Below, piece after piece: positions 37,598 through 46,069 of a DNA stretch of 64,000 nt. The notes beneath the pieces are model-generated. The model worked only from the letters and a program-made list of their open reading frames with translations. It was not told the DNA's origin and did not search any database. This DNA is from Candidatus Thermoplasmatota archaeon (GTDB lineage Archaea; Thermoplasmatota; SW-10-69-26; JACQPN01; JAJPHT01), in the NCBI GenBank assembly GCA_035540375.1, contig DATLGO010000004.1:18349-82348 (forward strand), written 5' to 3'. Numbering within the stretch: position 1 is the stretch's first letter; each line of letters begins with the position of its first letter. Position numbers and translations under genes: made by a program.

Positions 37598-38707
37598 ATG
37601 GGCGAGGCCCTGAAATTCTTCTTCGACCGGCTCCGCGTGGAGCGGATTGCCGACGAGTTTGCGCGCGCGTGGCCCGCCTTCCCTCGCGAAACCTTCAGGG
37701 CCGACGCCTCGACAGGCCTCGACGGGCTCGAGCTGCTCGACCGCGCTCGCCACATCGCGGAGGCGCTCGCGCGGGCCTTGCCCCCGGCGTACGAGGAGGC
37801 CCTTCCGATCGTCCTGGCATCGCTCGGGGCCCCGCTCGCCGATCCGATGGGCCAGGGTATGGAGGCCTTCCATCATCACCCGCACGCGGTCTTTGTCGAG
37901 CGGCGCGGCCTCGGCCACCCGGAACCCTCGCTCGCGGCGATGCGCGAAATCACGCGGCGGTCCAGCTGCGAGTTCGCAATCCGCCCCTTCATCGAGCGTT
38001 ACCCGGCCCTCACGCTCCCGACGCTCGAACGGTGGACGCGAGACCCTGACGAGCGCGTGCGGCGACTCGTGTCTGAAGGGACGCGGCCGCGTCTCCCTTG
38101 GGCGGCGCGCCTCGCGCCATTCCAGGCGGATCCGTCGCCGGTGCTCGCGCTCCTCGAGAAGCTGAAGGACGATCCGAGCGCCTACGTGCGCCGCTCCGTA
38201 GCCAACAACCTGAATGACGTCGCGAAGGACCATCCCGAGGTCGCGCTCGCGGTGACCGCGCGCTGGCTCGACGAGGCGCCGCCCGAGCGCCGGAGGCTTG
38301 TTCTCCACGCCCTCCGAGGCCTCGTGCGCGCGGGCCACCCGGAGGCGATCCGCCTCGCGGGGGGCGAGGGCGGCGACGCGATTGAGGTTTCCGGGACTCT
38401 CGACCCGCCGCGCCCTCGCATCGGGAGCGACCTCCGGTTCGCGATCGTGCTCACGAACAAGGGGGCCGAGACGACCGCCGTTCTCGCGCTCCGCGTCCGT
38501 TTCCCGAAATCCCGCGGACATCGGGGAACGACGAAAACTTTCAAGCTGCCCACGAAACGCCTCGCGGCCGGCGGGACGGCGAAATTCTCGAAAACGGTGT
38601 CCTTCGCGCCCCGGACCACGCGACGCCATCGACCCGGTCTCCACGAGGTCGACCTGGTGGTGAACGGCGTCGCGCGACCGTTCGGCGCGTTCGAGCTTCT
38701 CGCGTGA
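37598..38707 (+). CDS. AlkC-like DNA alkylation repair glycosylase
   Basis: 369 residues from ATG 37598; the upstream extension is low-complexity. HEAT-like helical repeats fill residues about 1-270 (ITRRSSCEFAIRPFIERYP, PDERVRRLVSEGTRPRLPWA, DDPSAYVRRSVANNLNDVAK). The final 90 residues form an Ig-like beta domain. This HEAT-plus-Ig layout is that of AlkC, a DNA glycosylase that removes N3-methylated purines without base flipping; AlkC proteins use the Ig-like domain to hold DNA. Full length. It sits between two genes for PEP-CTERM-like proteins and shows no functional link to them. Confidence 0.85.
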   Translation: MGEALKFFFDRLRVERIADEFARAWPAFPRETFRADASTGLDGLELLDRARHIAEALARALPPAYEEALPIVLASLGAPLADPMGQGMEAFHHHPHAVFVERRGLGHPEPSLAAMREITRRSSCEFAIRPFIERYPALTLPTLERWTRDPDERVRRLVSEGTRPRLPWAARLAPFQADPSPVLALLEKLKDDPSAYVRRSVANNLNDVAKDHPEVALAVTARWLDEAPPERRRLVLHALRGLVRAGHPEAIRLAGGEGGDAIEVSGTLDPPRPRIGSDLRFAIVLTNKGAETTAVLALRVRFPKSRGHRGTTKTFKLPTKRLAAGGTAKFSKTVSFAPRTTRRHRPGLHEVDLVVNGVARPFGAFELLA

Positions 38708-38943
38708 GGACCGACCGACCTGAGCCGCCCGCGAGCGGCGTTCTTGCCGAGCGTCTTGCGACCCGGCGCAGGGTGCGCCGCTCGCGCGCTTTCGCGGAGC
38801 CGGAATTTGAACCATCGACCGCGGGGATCCGTTCCGGCGCTTCCTGGCGGCCTGGGGGGCCGATCCTAGAGGAAACCTCTCGATCAGCGCACCGACGGTG
38901 TTCAGATATGTTCGGGGCGTATCCGCGCTTGGAGGCCCCCGCC

Positions 38944-39573
38944 ATGACCCGTCGGATGACGCGCCAGCCCCTGATCGCCCTCGCGACCGCCCTTCTCGCT
39001 CTCACCGTGCATGCTCCCGCCGCCGAAGCGGCCGCAACCGAAGGATGGTATCTCTACCCGAACCTCGTCCTCAGCCGGACGGCCCCCGTCGGGGCGAGCG
39101 GGTGGCACGACATCGGCAATGGCGCCACCGCGATCTTCCAGGGCGACGTGTCCATCGCGACGTGGAACCTTTCGGGCGCTTGGCCCTACTCGATCAAGGT
39201 GAAGGGCCAGGGCAACGCCGACGCGTTCGACATCCAGATCGGCAAGATCAACACGACGGGCGCCTTCAAGGCCGCTGCGCCCCCGATCCCCCTTGCGACC
39301 GGGAACGGACCTCAGACGATCGTGACCGGGTCGGTCCAGGTCTCGAACTTCGTCATCGAGGAGGGCGAGCGCCTCGCGCTTCGCATCTACAACACGCCCG
39401 CGACGAAGGGCGGCGGCAACTCGGTGAACCTCCAGGTCGCCGTCAACGACCCGGCCTCCGGGGTCACGGCCCCGTCCCAGATGCCGACCCAGCCCGTGCC
39501 CGAGCTTCCGACGCTCGCGCTCGCCACGGTCGGCCTCGTCGGGCTCGGCCTCGTCGCCTGGCGCCGCCGCTGA
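38944..39573 (+). CDS. Exported protein with PEP-CTERM-like tail
   Basis: 209 residues from ATG 38944, with GGAGG 8 bases upstream. A signal peptide (LIALATALLALTVHAPAAEA) precedes a single beta domain of about 140 residues (IATWNLSGAWPYSIKVKGQG, VIEEGERLALRIYNTP). The C-terminus PVPELPTLAL plus a hydrophobic helix plus AWRRR is a PEP-CTERM-like sorting signal, close to that of the 36351-37445 product. The beta domain resembles the second domain of that protein (both have GERLAL/GDRLAL), so they may be partners or relatives. Probably anchored to the surface after processing by a sortase encoded elsewhere. Confidence 0.8.
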   Translation: MTRRMTRQPLIALATALLALTVHAPAAEAAATEGWYLYPNLVLSRTAPVGASGWHDIGNGATAIFQGDVSIATWNLSGAWPYSIKVKGQGNADAFDIQIGKINTTGAFKAAAPPIPLATGNGPQTIVTGSVQVSNFVIEEGERLALRIYNTPATKGGGNSVNLQVAVNDPASGVTAPSQMPTQPVPELPTLALATVGLVGLGLVAWRRR

Positions 39574-39739
39574 ACCGTCGAACCAGGATCCAGGTCCGCG
39601 CGGACCCTCGGCCGACTCCACGCGTCCGAGGGCGCGCGGCCCGATGGCAGCGACGCCTTGAGTCCGCATCGAGGTTCGACAGGGCGGCCTGTCGGGACGT
39701 CGCGGAGCGCCCACCGGCTTCGGGACGAACGGGACCGCT

Positions 39740-41032
39740 TCACGTCGTCGGTCGCACGTTGCGATTGGCGCGGAAGAGGTTCGACGGATCGTAGGCCCGC
39801 TTCACGCGGGCAAGCCGCGGGAGATTCGCCCCATAGGTCCCCCGCAGCCGGTCCTCCCCGTCGTCGGCCGTCTGGAAGTTGACGTAGTTGCCGCTCGAGT
39901 AGGCCCGGAACCGCGCCCACGCCTCCCGCACCCACGCGACGTGCATCGCGGCGTCCGGGTCGTCGGGCGCCCACATGCCGGTGACCCCCATGATGTAGAG
40001 AGTGCGGCGGTTGCCGACCGCGCCGTCATCGTCGGCCCGCTCGTTCAAGGCGCCTTCGACGTGGAGGAAGCCCACCTCGGCCTCGGGGATGGGATTCTCC
40101 TGCGACAACGCCGCGACGACGTCGACAAGAGCATCGGGGATCGACGCCACGTGCTCGGATTTCCAGTAGTAGTGCATCCCGTGCGGCTCGGCCCCATCGA
40201 TGAAGCCTTGCTGCTCCGCGTAGGGTCGCGCCGCGACGGCGTCGACGATCGGCTCGCCGATCGCCTCGAGGAGCGGGTCCAGTTCGCGACGCGCGTCGTC
40301 GAGGGGGCCGCTGTGGCAGACGAGCGCGAGGGCGACGCGTCGATGATGCCACGCTTCGGGAATGAACGGCGCCGGAGGCGCGCGACGGATGCTCAGGAAC
40401 ACCGTGAGGTGGCGAGGCGCCGAGGCCGTGAATTCCCGGTAGGCCGTGAAGATGCGGCGCGCCTCCTCGACCGATTCGGCGGGCCACGCGATCGCCCCGC
40501 CGGTGATCATGGGACCGACGGGATGGAGGCGGAAGGTGAACTCGGTCACGACGCCGAAGTTGCCTCCGCCGCCGCGCACGGCCCAGAAGAGATCGGGATG
40601 CGCGTCGTGGTTCGCGCGCAGGATCCGGCCGTCGGCCGTCACGATCTCGACCTCGAGGAGGTTGTCCACAGCCCATCCGAAGCGACGCGCGAGGTAGCCG
40701 AAACCCCCGCCGAGGGTAAGGCCCCCCACGCCCGTGTCGGAGACGAAACCGAGGACGGTCGCAAGGCCGTGCTTCTGCGTCTCGCGGTCGACGTCCTGAA
40801 GGAGCGCGCCGCCCCCGACGCGGGCCGTCTTCGTCCCGGGATCGACCGCGACGGTCCGCATCCCTGAGAGGTCGATGACGAGCGCGTCGTCGGCGACGGC
40901 AAGCCCGGCGATGTGGTGACCGCCGCCCTTCACGGTGACGAGGAGACCCTGCTTGCGCGCGAACGACACGAGCGTCGCGACGTCGCGCGCGTGCCGTGGA
41001 CGCGCCACGAGGGCGGGGCTGCGCCGGATCAT
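39740..41032 (-). CDS. FAD-linked oxidase (berberine-bridge/6-hydroxynicotine-oxidase-like)
   Basis: 430 residues. The FAD-binding domain has VTVKGGGHHIAGLAV, where the His of GGGH is the usual 8-alpha-histidyl FAD link, and VGGLTLGGGFGYLARRFG. The Cys that forms a second FAD link in berberine-bridge enzymes is absent (FVSDTGVGGL). The C-terminal BBE motif NYVNFQ...Y...LPRLARVKRAYDPSNLFR is intact. Oddly, family-like sequence continues upstream of ATG 41032 in frame (ERDLARLEETLEGPLLRPAD, VKATRLWNGM) back to a TGA near 41222 with no ATG, GTG or TTG, so the true start is unclear. Probably a soluble oxidase of a sugar, alkaloid or aromatic substrate. Divergent from a two-HTH regulator. Confidence 0.88.
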   Translation of the reverse strand: MIRRSPALVARPRHARDVATLVSFARKQGLLVTVKGGGHHIAGLAVADDALVIDLSGMRTVAVDPGTKTARVGGGALLQDVDRETQKHGLATVLGFVSDTGVGGLTLGGGFGYLARRFGWAVDNLLEVEIVTADGRILRANHDAHPDLFWAVRGGGGNFGVVTEFTFRLHPVGPMITGGAIAWPAESVEEARRIFTAYREFTASAPRHLTVFLSIRRAPPAPFIPEAWHHRRVALALVCHSGPLDDARRELDPLLEAIGEPIVDAVAARPYAEQQGFIDGAEPHGMHYYWKSEHVASIPDALVDVVAALSQENPIPEAEVGFLHVEGALNERADDDGAVGNRRTLYIMGVTGMWAPDDPDAAMHVAWVREAWARFRAYSSGNYVNFQTADDGEDRLRGTYGANLPRLARVKRAYDPSNLFRANRNVRPTT

Positions 41033-41352
41033 GCCGTTCCAAAGGCGCGTGGCCTTTACGAACTCCGGATCCGCCGGCCGAAGAAGCGGCCCCTCGAGTG
41101 TCTCCTCGAGGCGCGCAAGGTCGCGCTCGGGGACGCGGCGGGTGCCTCCTTCGAGGGCTGCGAGCGTGAGGGTCCGGGAGTTCTCGGCGTGGCGGAACAG
41201 GTTCTCACCGAGAGGTCATGGCCGTCCACGGACCTTGGATGCTTGTCGCCGATGCGTCGACTGCGGGGCGGGTCGCGCGCTCCCATGGCCCGGCGGTCGT
41301 GGCCAGGACGACGGATCGGACATTTGAAGCGCCACCGCCCCTCATCCGTGCC
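41033..41352. promoter_or_regulatory. Divergent region between FAD oxidase and regulator
   Basis: 320 bases. The minus strand up to about 41220 reads as the N-terminus of the FAD oxidase without a start codon. The plus-strand TATA-like CATTTGAAG at 41321-41329 lies about 28 bases before ATG 41353 and would give a leaderless regulator transcript. Confidence 0.5.
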
Positions 41353-42321
41353 ATGGACCGGCTGGACGCGGCGATCCTGCGCGAGATGTACCGCGGCCGC
41401 GTCCTCCTTTGGGGCGGCGGCGATCCGCGCCTGGCCACCCCGGACCTCGCGCGCCGCCTGGGCGTCGACCGGTCGACCGTCTGGTCGCGCCTCAAGGCCT
41501 GGCGCGAGGCAGGCTTCCTCGTGCGCCAGGAGGTCGTCCCAAATCCATCGCTCTTCGGCGCCGGCCTTGCCGGAGGCGACGTCCGGGTGGACGACCCGCG
41601 ACGCAAGGGCGAAGTCCTCGAGGCGCTCGCGCTCGTGGACGGCGTTCTCGCCGGCGTCGACCAGGTGGGCCCCTATGTCCTCCTCCTTTACGCGCAGGAA
41701 AGCGAGGCCGCGCTCGGACGATGCACCCGCCTCGTCGGAAAGCTTCCGGGCGTCGACGCCGTCTCCCTGTGCATCCCCTTCGAGCCGCCCGCGAGCGCGC
41801 TCGCGCCCACCGCGGCCGACTGGCGCATCCTCGCGTCGCTCCGCACGCACGCGGAGGCCTCGCTCGCGGACGTCGCCAGGACCGCAGGCGTCAGTCGTCG
41901 GACGCTGGACCGCCGCTACCGTGAGCTTCTCGCGTCGCGCGCGATCTGGACGTTCCCGGTCCTCGATTTCACGCGGTACCGCGGCGCCGTCCTCGCGCGC
42001 TTCGTCGTCCTCCTCGAAAACGCGGCGACGACGCCGGGTTTCCTGAACAGGTGCCGGCGGGAGCTGCCTTCGCTCGTCTGGTGGGACGCGATGCTCGAGG
42101 CCTCGCCGAGGCAGGCGCTCGCCCACCCGTGGGTCGACCTCTACTGTCACCTCGAGGCGGTCGCCGACGTGGAGGCGCTCACGCTGAGCCTTCTTGCGGC
42201 CCCGGGAGTCCGGGCCGTCGAGACCTATTTCCCGAAGGCGTGGTTCGTCGTCCCGTCGTGGTTCGACGAGCGCATCGCGAAGATGACGGGTGCCGCTCCC
42301 GCGAGGCGAGGGCGGCGTTGA
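41353..42321 (+). CDS. Lrp/AsnC-like regulator with two helix-turn-helix domains
   Basis: 322 residues from ATG 41353, at leaderless distance from a TATA-like element. First HTH about 25-60 (TPDLARRLGVDRSTVWSRLK), second HTH about 170-205 (ASLADVARTAGVSRRTLDRR), each followed by a sensory-type alpha/beta segment (VDGVLAGVDQVGPYVLLLYA). Same architecture as the 27078-27971 regulator and likewise divergent from a flavoprotein, so it probably controls the FAD oxidase. Its 3' end converges with the HYR protein gene 31 bases away. Confidence 0.82.
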   Translation: MDRLDAAILREMYRGRVLLWGGGDPRLATPDLARRLGVDRSTVWSRLKAWREAGFLVRQEVVPNPSLFGAGLAGGDVRVDDPRRKGEVLEALALVDGVLAGVDQVGPYVLLLYAQESEAALGRCTRLVGKLPGVDAVSLCIPFEPPASALAPTAADWRILASLRTHAEASLADVARTAGVSRRTLDRRYRELLASRAIWTFPVLDFTRYRGAVLARFVVLLENAATTPGFLNRCRRELPSLVWWDAMLEASPRQALAHPWVDLYCHLEAVADVEALTLSLLAAPGVRAVETYFPKAWFVVPSWFDERIAKMTGAAPARRGRR

Positions 42322-42352
42322 GGCGCGGCGCGGCCGCAGCGCCTCACCGGCC

Positions 42353-45300
42353 TCACTTGATCACGATGTCGCGCGTGCGCAGGACGCCGTCGCCGAGGTC
42401 GAGGCGGAGACGCCACGTGCCCTTCGCGAGGTCCTTCGTCTCCACGTTCAGTTCGTAGATGCCGGAGGATCGCGTCGGGTCGTTCGGCGTGTGCTCGTTG
42501 TCGTCGCCGGCCTTGCCGTGGCCGCAGCCCGTGCTCATGCCCTGCCCGTGGCCCTCGAAGGGCATCCGGAACCGGTGGGCTTCGCTCGAATGCTTGAGGC
42601 CGTCGCCGGGGGCGGCGATCCACGTTCCGACGACGCCGTTCGCGACGGGCGCGAGGTAGAGCCGCGCGACCGCGTCGTTCACGACCGAGCTTGCGCCCGC
42701 GAGGCAGAACTTCACGGGCATCTGGGCGCCCTGGTTGAACGCGTGGCCCTCCATCACGGGCGGGCGGAAGTGGAACCAGTCGAACGTGACGCTCACCTCG
42801 AAGGTGGCCGTCCCCGTGTTGCCCGCTCGGTCGGTGGCGCTGCACGTGACGACCGTGGTGCCGAGCGGGAAGAGGGAGCCCGAAGCGGGCGCGCACGTCG
42901 CGGTGCCGGCGCCGTCCACGAGATCGTTGGAGGGGACGGGGCCGTACGTGACGTAGGCGCCGCCGGCGGTCGTCGCGTACGCGGCGAGGTTCGCGGGCGG
43001 CGTCACGACGGGCGGCGTCGTGTCGCGCACGAGGATCCCGAACGCGGCCGCGCCGACGTTGCCCGCGCCGTCCGTCGCCGTGCAGACCACGGTCGACGCG
43101 CCAAGCGGGAAGGTCGAGCCGGACGGCGCTTCGCAGCCGAGGCTCGCGACGCCCGTGGCGACGTCGGTCGCGGTCGCCTCGAAGGTCGCGACCGCGCCGG
43201 AGGGGCCCGTGGCCTCGAGCACGATCGTCGCGGGGACGGTGATTGCCGGGGGCGTCGTGTCTTGGACGAGGATCGAGAAGGTTCCGGTGGTCGTGTGACC
43301 CGCGACGTCGGTCGCGACGCACGTCACCGTCGTCGCGCCGAGCGGGAAGACCTCGCCGGAGTCCGCATCGCAGACGAACGACGCAAGGCCGCTCGTCGCA
43401 TCCGCCGCGTCGACGACGAAGGTCGCGACAGCGCCGTCGGGACCGGTCGCCTCGAGGACGAGGTCCGCGGGGACGACGACCGTCGGGGGCGTCGTGTCGA
43501 TGCCGATCGTCGCGGTCGCCGTCGCGACGTGGCCCGCGAAGTCGCGCGCCGTGATGGTGGCGACGTGCTGACCATCGCCCGCGACGGTGCCCGTGCAGGG
43601 CGCCTCGGGGCCGTTGGCCGTGCAGAGCGGGTCGTGCGCGAGACCGAGCGTGTCGCTCGCCGTTCCCGCGTAGTCGGCGATGGGCGCGAGGCACCACTCG
43701 GCGCTCGTCGCGCTCCAGGCCGCGCACGTGAAGGCGATCGCGACCGTCGGGGGCGCGCCGTCGACGTAAACGATCCGGGTCGTCGTGTCCGAAAGACCGC
43801 CCGCGTCGAAGACCGTCAGCGTGACCGTGTAGACGCCTTCGGCGGCGTAGGCGTGGACCGGGTTCGCGAGCGTGGAGCCCGACCCGTCGCCGAAGCTCCA
43901 CGCGCGCTGCGCGATGGGCCCCTCGGCGTCGACGCTCGTGTCCGTGAACTGGACCGAACCGCCGATCGGGCTGTAGGTCGGGTCCGCCGTGAAGGAGGCG
44001 ACAGGCGGCGTGTTCAAGCTCACGACGAGGTCCTTCGTGACGCGGCTCGAGATGCCGGTGTTGTCCGTCACGACGAGTTGGACGCTGTACGTGCCCGGCG
44101 CGGTGTAGACGTGGACCGGGTGCTGGAGGATGCTCGTCGCTCCGTCGCCGAAGTGCCACGACCATGCCACGACCTCGCCGTCGGGATCCGTGCTGAGGTC
44201 CGTGAAGAGGACGGCCTGGCCCCGGGTCGGATCCGGCGTGCCCGGCGAGAAGTCGGCGATGGGCGCCGCGGTGTCGACGACGACGACCTCGACCGCGCAG
44301 AAGTGGCCGAAGTAGCCGGACGAGTCTCCGATCGTGAACACCACGAGGTAGGTGCCGACCTGCGCGGCCGCAGGCGTCCACGTGAACGTGGACGAGACGG
44401 CATTCGCCCCGGCGGGGAGCGGGAACGCGGCCCCCGCGGGAAGGCCGAGGTGGTTGAGGTACACGTGGCGGTTCTGGACGGGGGAGGAGGCGCTGACGTC
44501 GAAGCTCTCGGCGCTGCCGGCGCGGATCACGCGCTGCTTCCCGCACGGGCCCGCGCTGAAAGCCGGGATGGGCGAGCCCGGAGGCAGGAGTTCGATGAAG
44601 AAGTCCGTCGGGACCTTGTTGCGGCCGTCCGACACGTGGACCTGGGTCGAGTAGAGGTTGTGGACGTCGGGGAGGAGCGAGATCCCGGCCGGGTTCCAGA
44701 AGTACAGGCCGTTCGCGAGTCCGACCGCGGCGGGCGCGAGGCCCGGGGCGACGGGCTGCGCGAACGCTGGGGTCGTCGCCGAGGCGGGGCCGGCCTCGTC
44801 GGGAAGGGCCATCGTGAAGTGGAGGAGGTCGCCCTCGACGTCGGTCGCGGGGATGCGGAAGACGCACGGGCCGGGCATGACGCAGGGAACGATCGGCGGC
44901 ACGAGCGTCCGGGGCGAGTCGTTCTCCGTGGGGCCGGCAAGGTCGACGACGACGTTCAAGCGGTAGTTCGCGTCGGGATTGTTGATGTGGCGGTTGTTGT
45001 TCATCGCCCCGAGGCGGCAGCACTCGTCGTACGTGACGACCCAGGGCTTGCCGTTGTTCGTCTCGGTCTTGTAGACGTGCGTGATCTCGCGGCCGCCGCT
45101 CCAGACGAGCTTGCCCGTCATGACGTTCGCGGAGGGGTTCACGCTCTCGACGAGGAGGTAGAGCTGCTCGGCGGTCTTCCCGTCCCCGAAGCGGAGGAAC
45201 TCCCAGTTGAGGCGCACGAGGTCGCCGACCTGGGGGTTGCGCGGCTCGAAGGTGGGATAGTTCCAGCGCCAGGAGAATCGCCCTTCGAAAATGACTTCGC

Positions 45301-45484
45301 GCGGCTCGTCGCCGTGTTTCCAGGAGAGCGTCCCGCCGCGGAAATGCGTGGCTTCGGCCTCCCCGGCGACCGCGGTCAAGGCGACGACCGCCAGGAACGC
45401 CGCGAATCCGATGAGCGCGAGGAACCGCGCGCCGTGACCAATCGAAAGGGTAAACTCTCTGGGGTTGACCTGACCTGCCGACAT
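42353..45484 (-). CDS. Exported PKD/HYR/PxKF multidomain surface protein
   Basis: 1043 residues from ATG 45484; GGAGG lies 8 bases upstream. Signal peptide about 20-47, then a conserved N-terminal domain starting ATHFRGGTLSW. Next come a Cys-containing beta region (about 190-330), a putative Ig domain (STFTWTPAAAQVGTYLVVFT), two PKD domains (VAWSWHFGDGATS; QRAWSFGDGSGS; about 425-600), a cadherin-like unit, about three HYR domains (DTTPPTVVVPADLVLEATG repeats with FPLGATTVTC; about 680-930), and a PxKF C-terminal module (NQGAQMPVKFCLAG ... GTWRLRLDLGDG). The layout matches the 48424-52221 product. HYR and PKD units are Ig-like extracellular adhesion modules. Probably a long surface stalk. Confidence 0.9.
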   Translation of the reverse strand: MSAGQVNPREFTLSIGHGARFLALIGFAAFLAVVALTAVAGEAEATHFRGGTLSWKHGDEPREVIFEGRFSWRWNYPTFEPRNPQVGDLVRLNWEFLRFGDGKTAEQLYLLVESVNPSANVMTGKLVWSGGREITHVYKTETNNGKPWVVTYDECCRLGAMNNNRHINNPDANYRLNVVVDLAGPTENDSPRTLVPPIVPCVMPGPCVFRIPATDVEGDLLHFTMALPDEAGPASATTPAFAQPVAPGLAPAAVGLANGLYFWNPAGISLLPDVHNLYSTQVHVSDGRNKVPTDFFIELLPPGSPIPAFSAGPCGKQRVIRAGSAESFDVSASSPVQNRHVYLNHLGLPAGAAFPLPAGANAVSSTFTWTPAAAQVGTYLVVFTIGDSSGYFGHFCAVEVVVVDTAAPIADFSPGTPDPTRGQAVLFTDLSTDPDGEVVAWSWHFGDGATSILQHPVHVYTAPGTYSVQLVVTDNTGISSRVTKDLVVSLNTPPVASFTADPTYSPIGGSVQFTDTSVDAEGPIAQRAWSFGDGSGSTLANPVHAYAAEGVYTVTLTVFDAGGLSDTTTRIVYVDGAPPTVAIAFTCAAWSATSAEWCLAPIADYAGTASDTLGLAHDPLCTANGPEAPCTGTVAGDGQHVATITARDFAGHVATATATIGIDTTPPTVVVPADLVLEATGPDGAVATFVVDAADATSGLASFVCDADSGEVFPLGATTVTCVATDVAGHTTTGTFSILVQDTTPPAITVPATIVLEATGPSGAVATFEATATDVATGVASLGCEAPSGSTFPLGASTVVCTATDGAGNVGAAAFGILVRDTTPPVVTPPANLAAYATTAGGAYVTYGPVPSNDLVDGAGTATCAPASGSLFPLGTTVVTCSATDRAGNTGTATFEVSVTFDWFHFRPPVMEGHAFNQGAQMPVKFCLAGASSVVNDAVARLYLAPVANGVVGTWIAAPGDGLKHSSEAHRFRMPFEGHGQGMSTGCGHGKAGDDNEHTPNDPTRSSGIYELNVETKDLAKGTWRLRLDLGDGVLRTRDIVIK

Positions 45485-45639
45485 CGTGCCTGCCTCCAAA
45501 ACGGGTCCCGGGGTGGGGACCCGCACCCCGTCCTGTCAACGGGACCCTGCGGGGCACGTCGCTTGTGGCCGGACAGGGATTCAACGTTCCGAAGCTCCGA
45601 CCTAGAGCGAACCTCTATCACGGCGCGGGCGGGGACGGG

Positions 45640-45650
45640 CGTTATACCGC
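45640..45650 (+). promoter_or_regulatory. TATA box of leaderless DUF1722 gene
   Basis: CGTTATACCGC is centred about 27 bases before ATG 45671, fitting a leaderless transcript. Confidence 0.5.
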
Positions 45651-45670
45651 AAGCGGACTCACCCGGTTCC

Positions 45671-46069
45671 ATGGACGCGCCGTCGCTCAGCGCCCTGTGG
45701 CGCGAGGTCCCGCGGACGAAGGCTGCGATGCAGGCCTTCCACGCCTGCGTCAAGACGGACCTTCTCGCCCGCGACGTCGAGGGGGCCCGCGCGCTCGGTC
45801 GCCTGGCTGCCGCAGGGGCCTTCGAAGCGTACGGCGAGCGGCTCGCGGCCGCCCTCGCCGCGCCCGCGAGCCGGGGACGCCACGCGAATGCGCTCGCCCA
45901 CCTCGCGGGGCACGTCGGGGACCCCCCGACGCGGCGGGCGCTCGCGCGCGCCGTCGAGCGGTATCGCGCGGGCGCGCTCGACCTCGAGGAGGCCAAGGCG
46001 GCCATCGCGGCGGCCCTCGCGCGCGACGGGACCGCGTGGGCTCGCGGGCAGACCTACCTCAGAGCGTGA
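45671..46069 (+). CDS. DUF1722-family protein
   Basis: 132 residues, helical. The N-terminus has MQAFHACVKTDLLARDVEGA and the C-terminus has ALAHLAGHVGD, RRALARAVERYRAGALDLEE and ARGQTYL, matching the DUF1722 (YbgA-like) pattern of a His-containing AHLAGH block, a YR.G block and a terminal QTYL. In bacteria this domain occurs alone or fused to DUF523 and near photolyases; its biochemical role is not established. Here it stands alone and its last 11 bases overlap convergently with secreted-family copy D. Leaderless promoter predicted. Confidence 0.75.
   Translation: MDAPSLSALWREVPRTKAAMQAFHACVKTDLLARDVEGARALGRLAAAGAFEAYGERLAAALAAPASRGRHANALAHLAGHVGDPPTRRALARAVERYRAGALDLEEAKAAIAAALARDGTAWARGQTYLRA

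Noticed and set aside
38795..38865. tRNA-like 3' end on the minus strand (GGTTCAAATTCC with GGCTCCGC)
   Set aside because: The T-stem does not pair (three mismatches of five) and no 5' acceptor or anticodon arm is found; at most a remnant.
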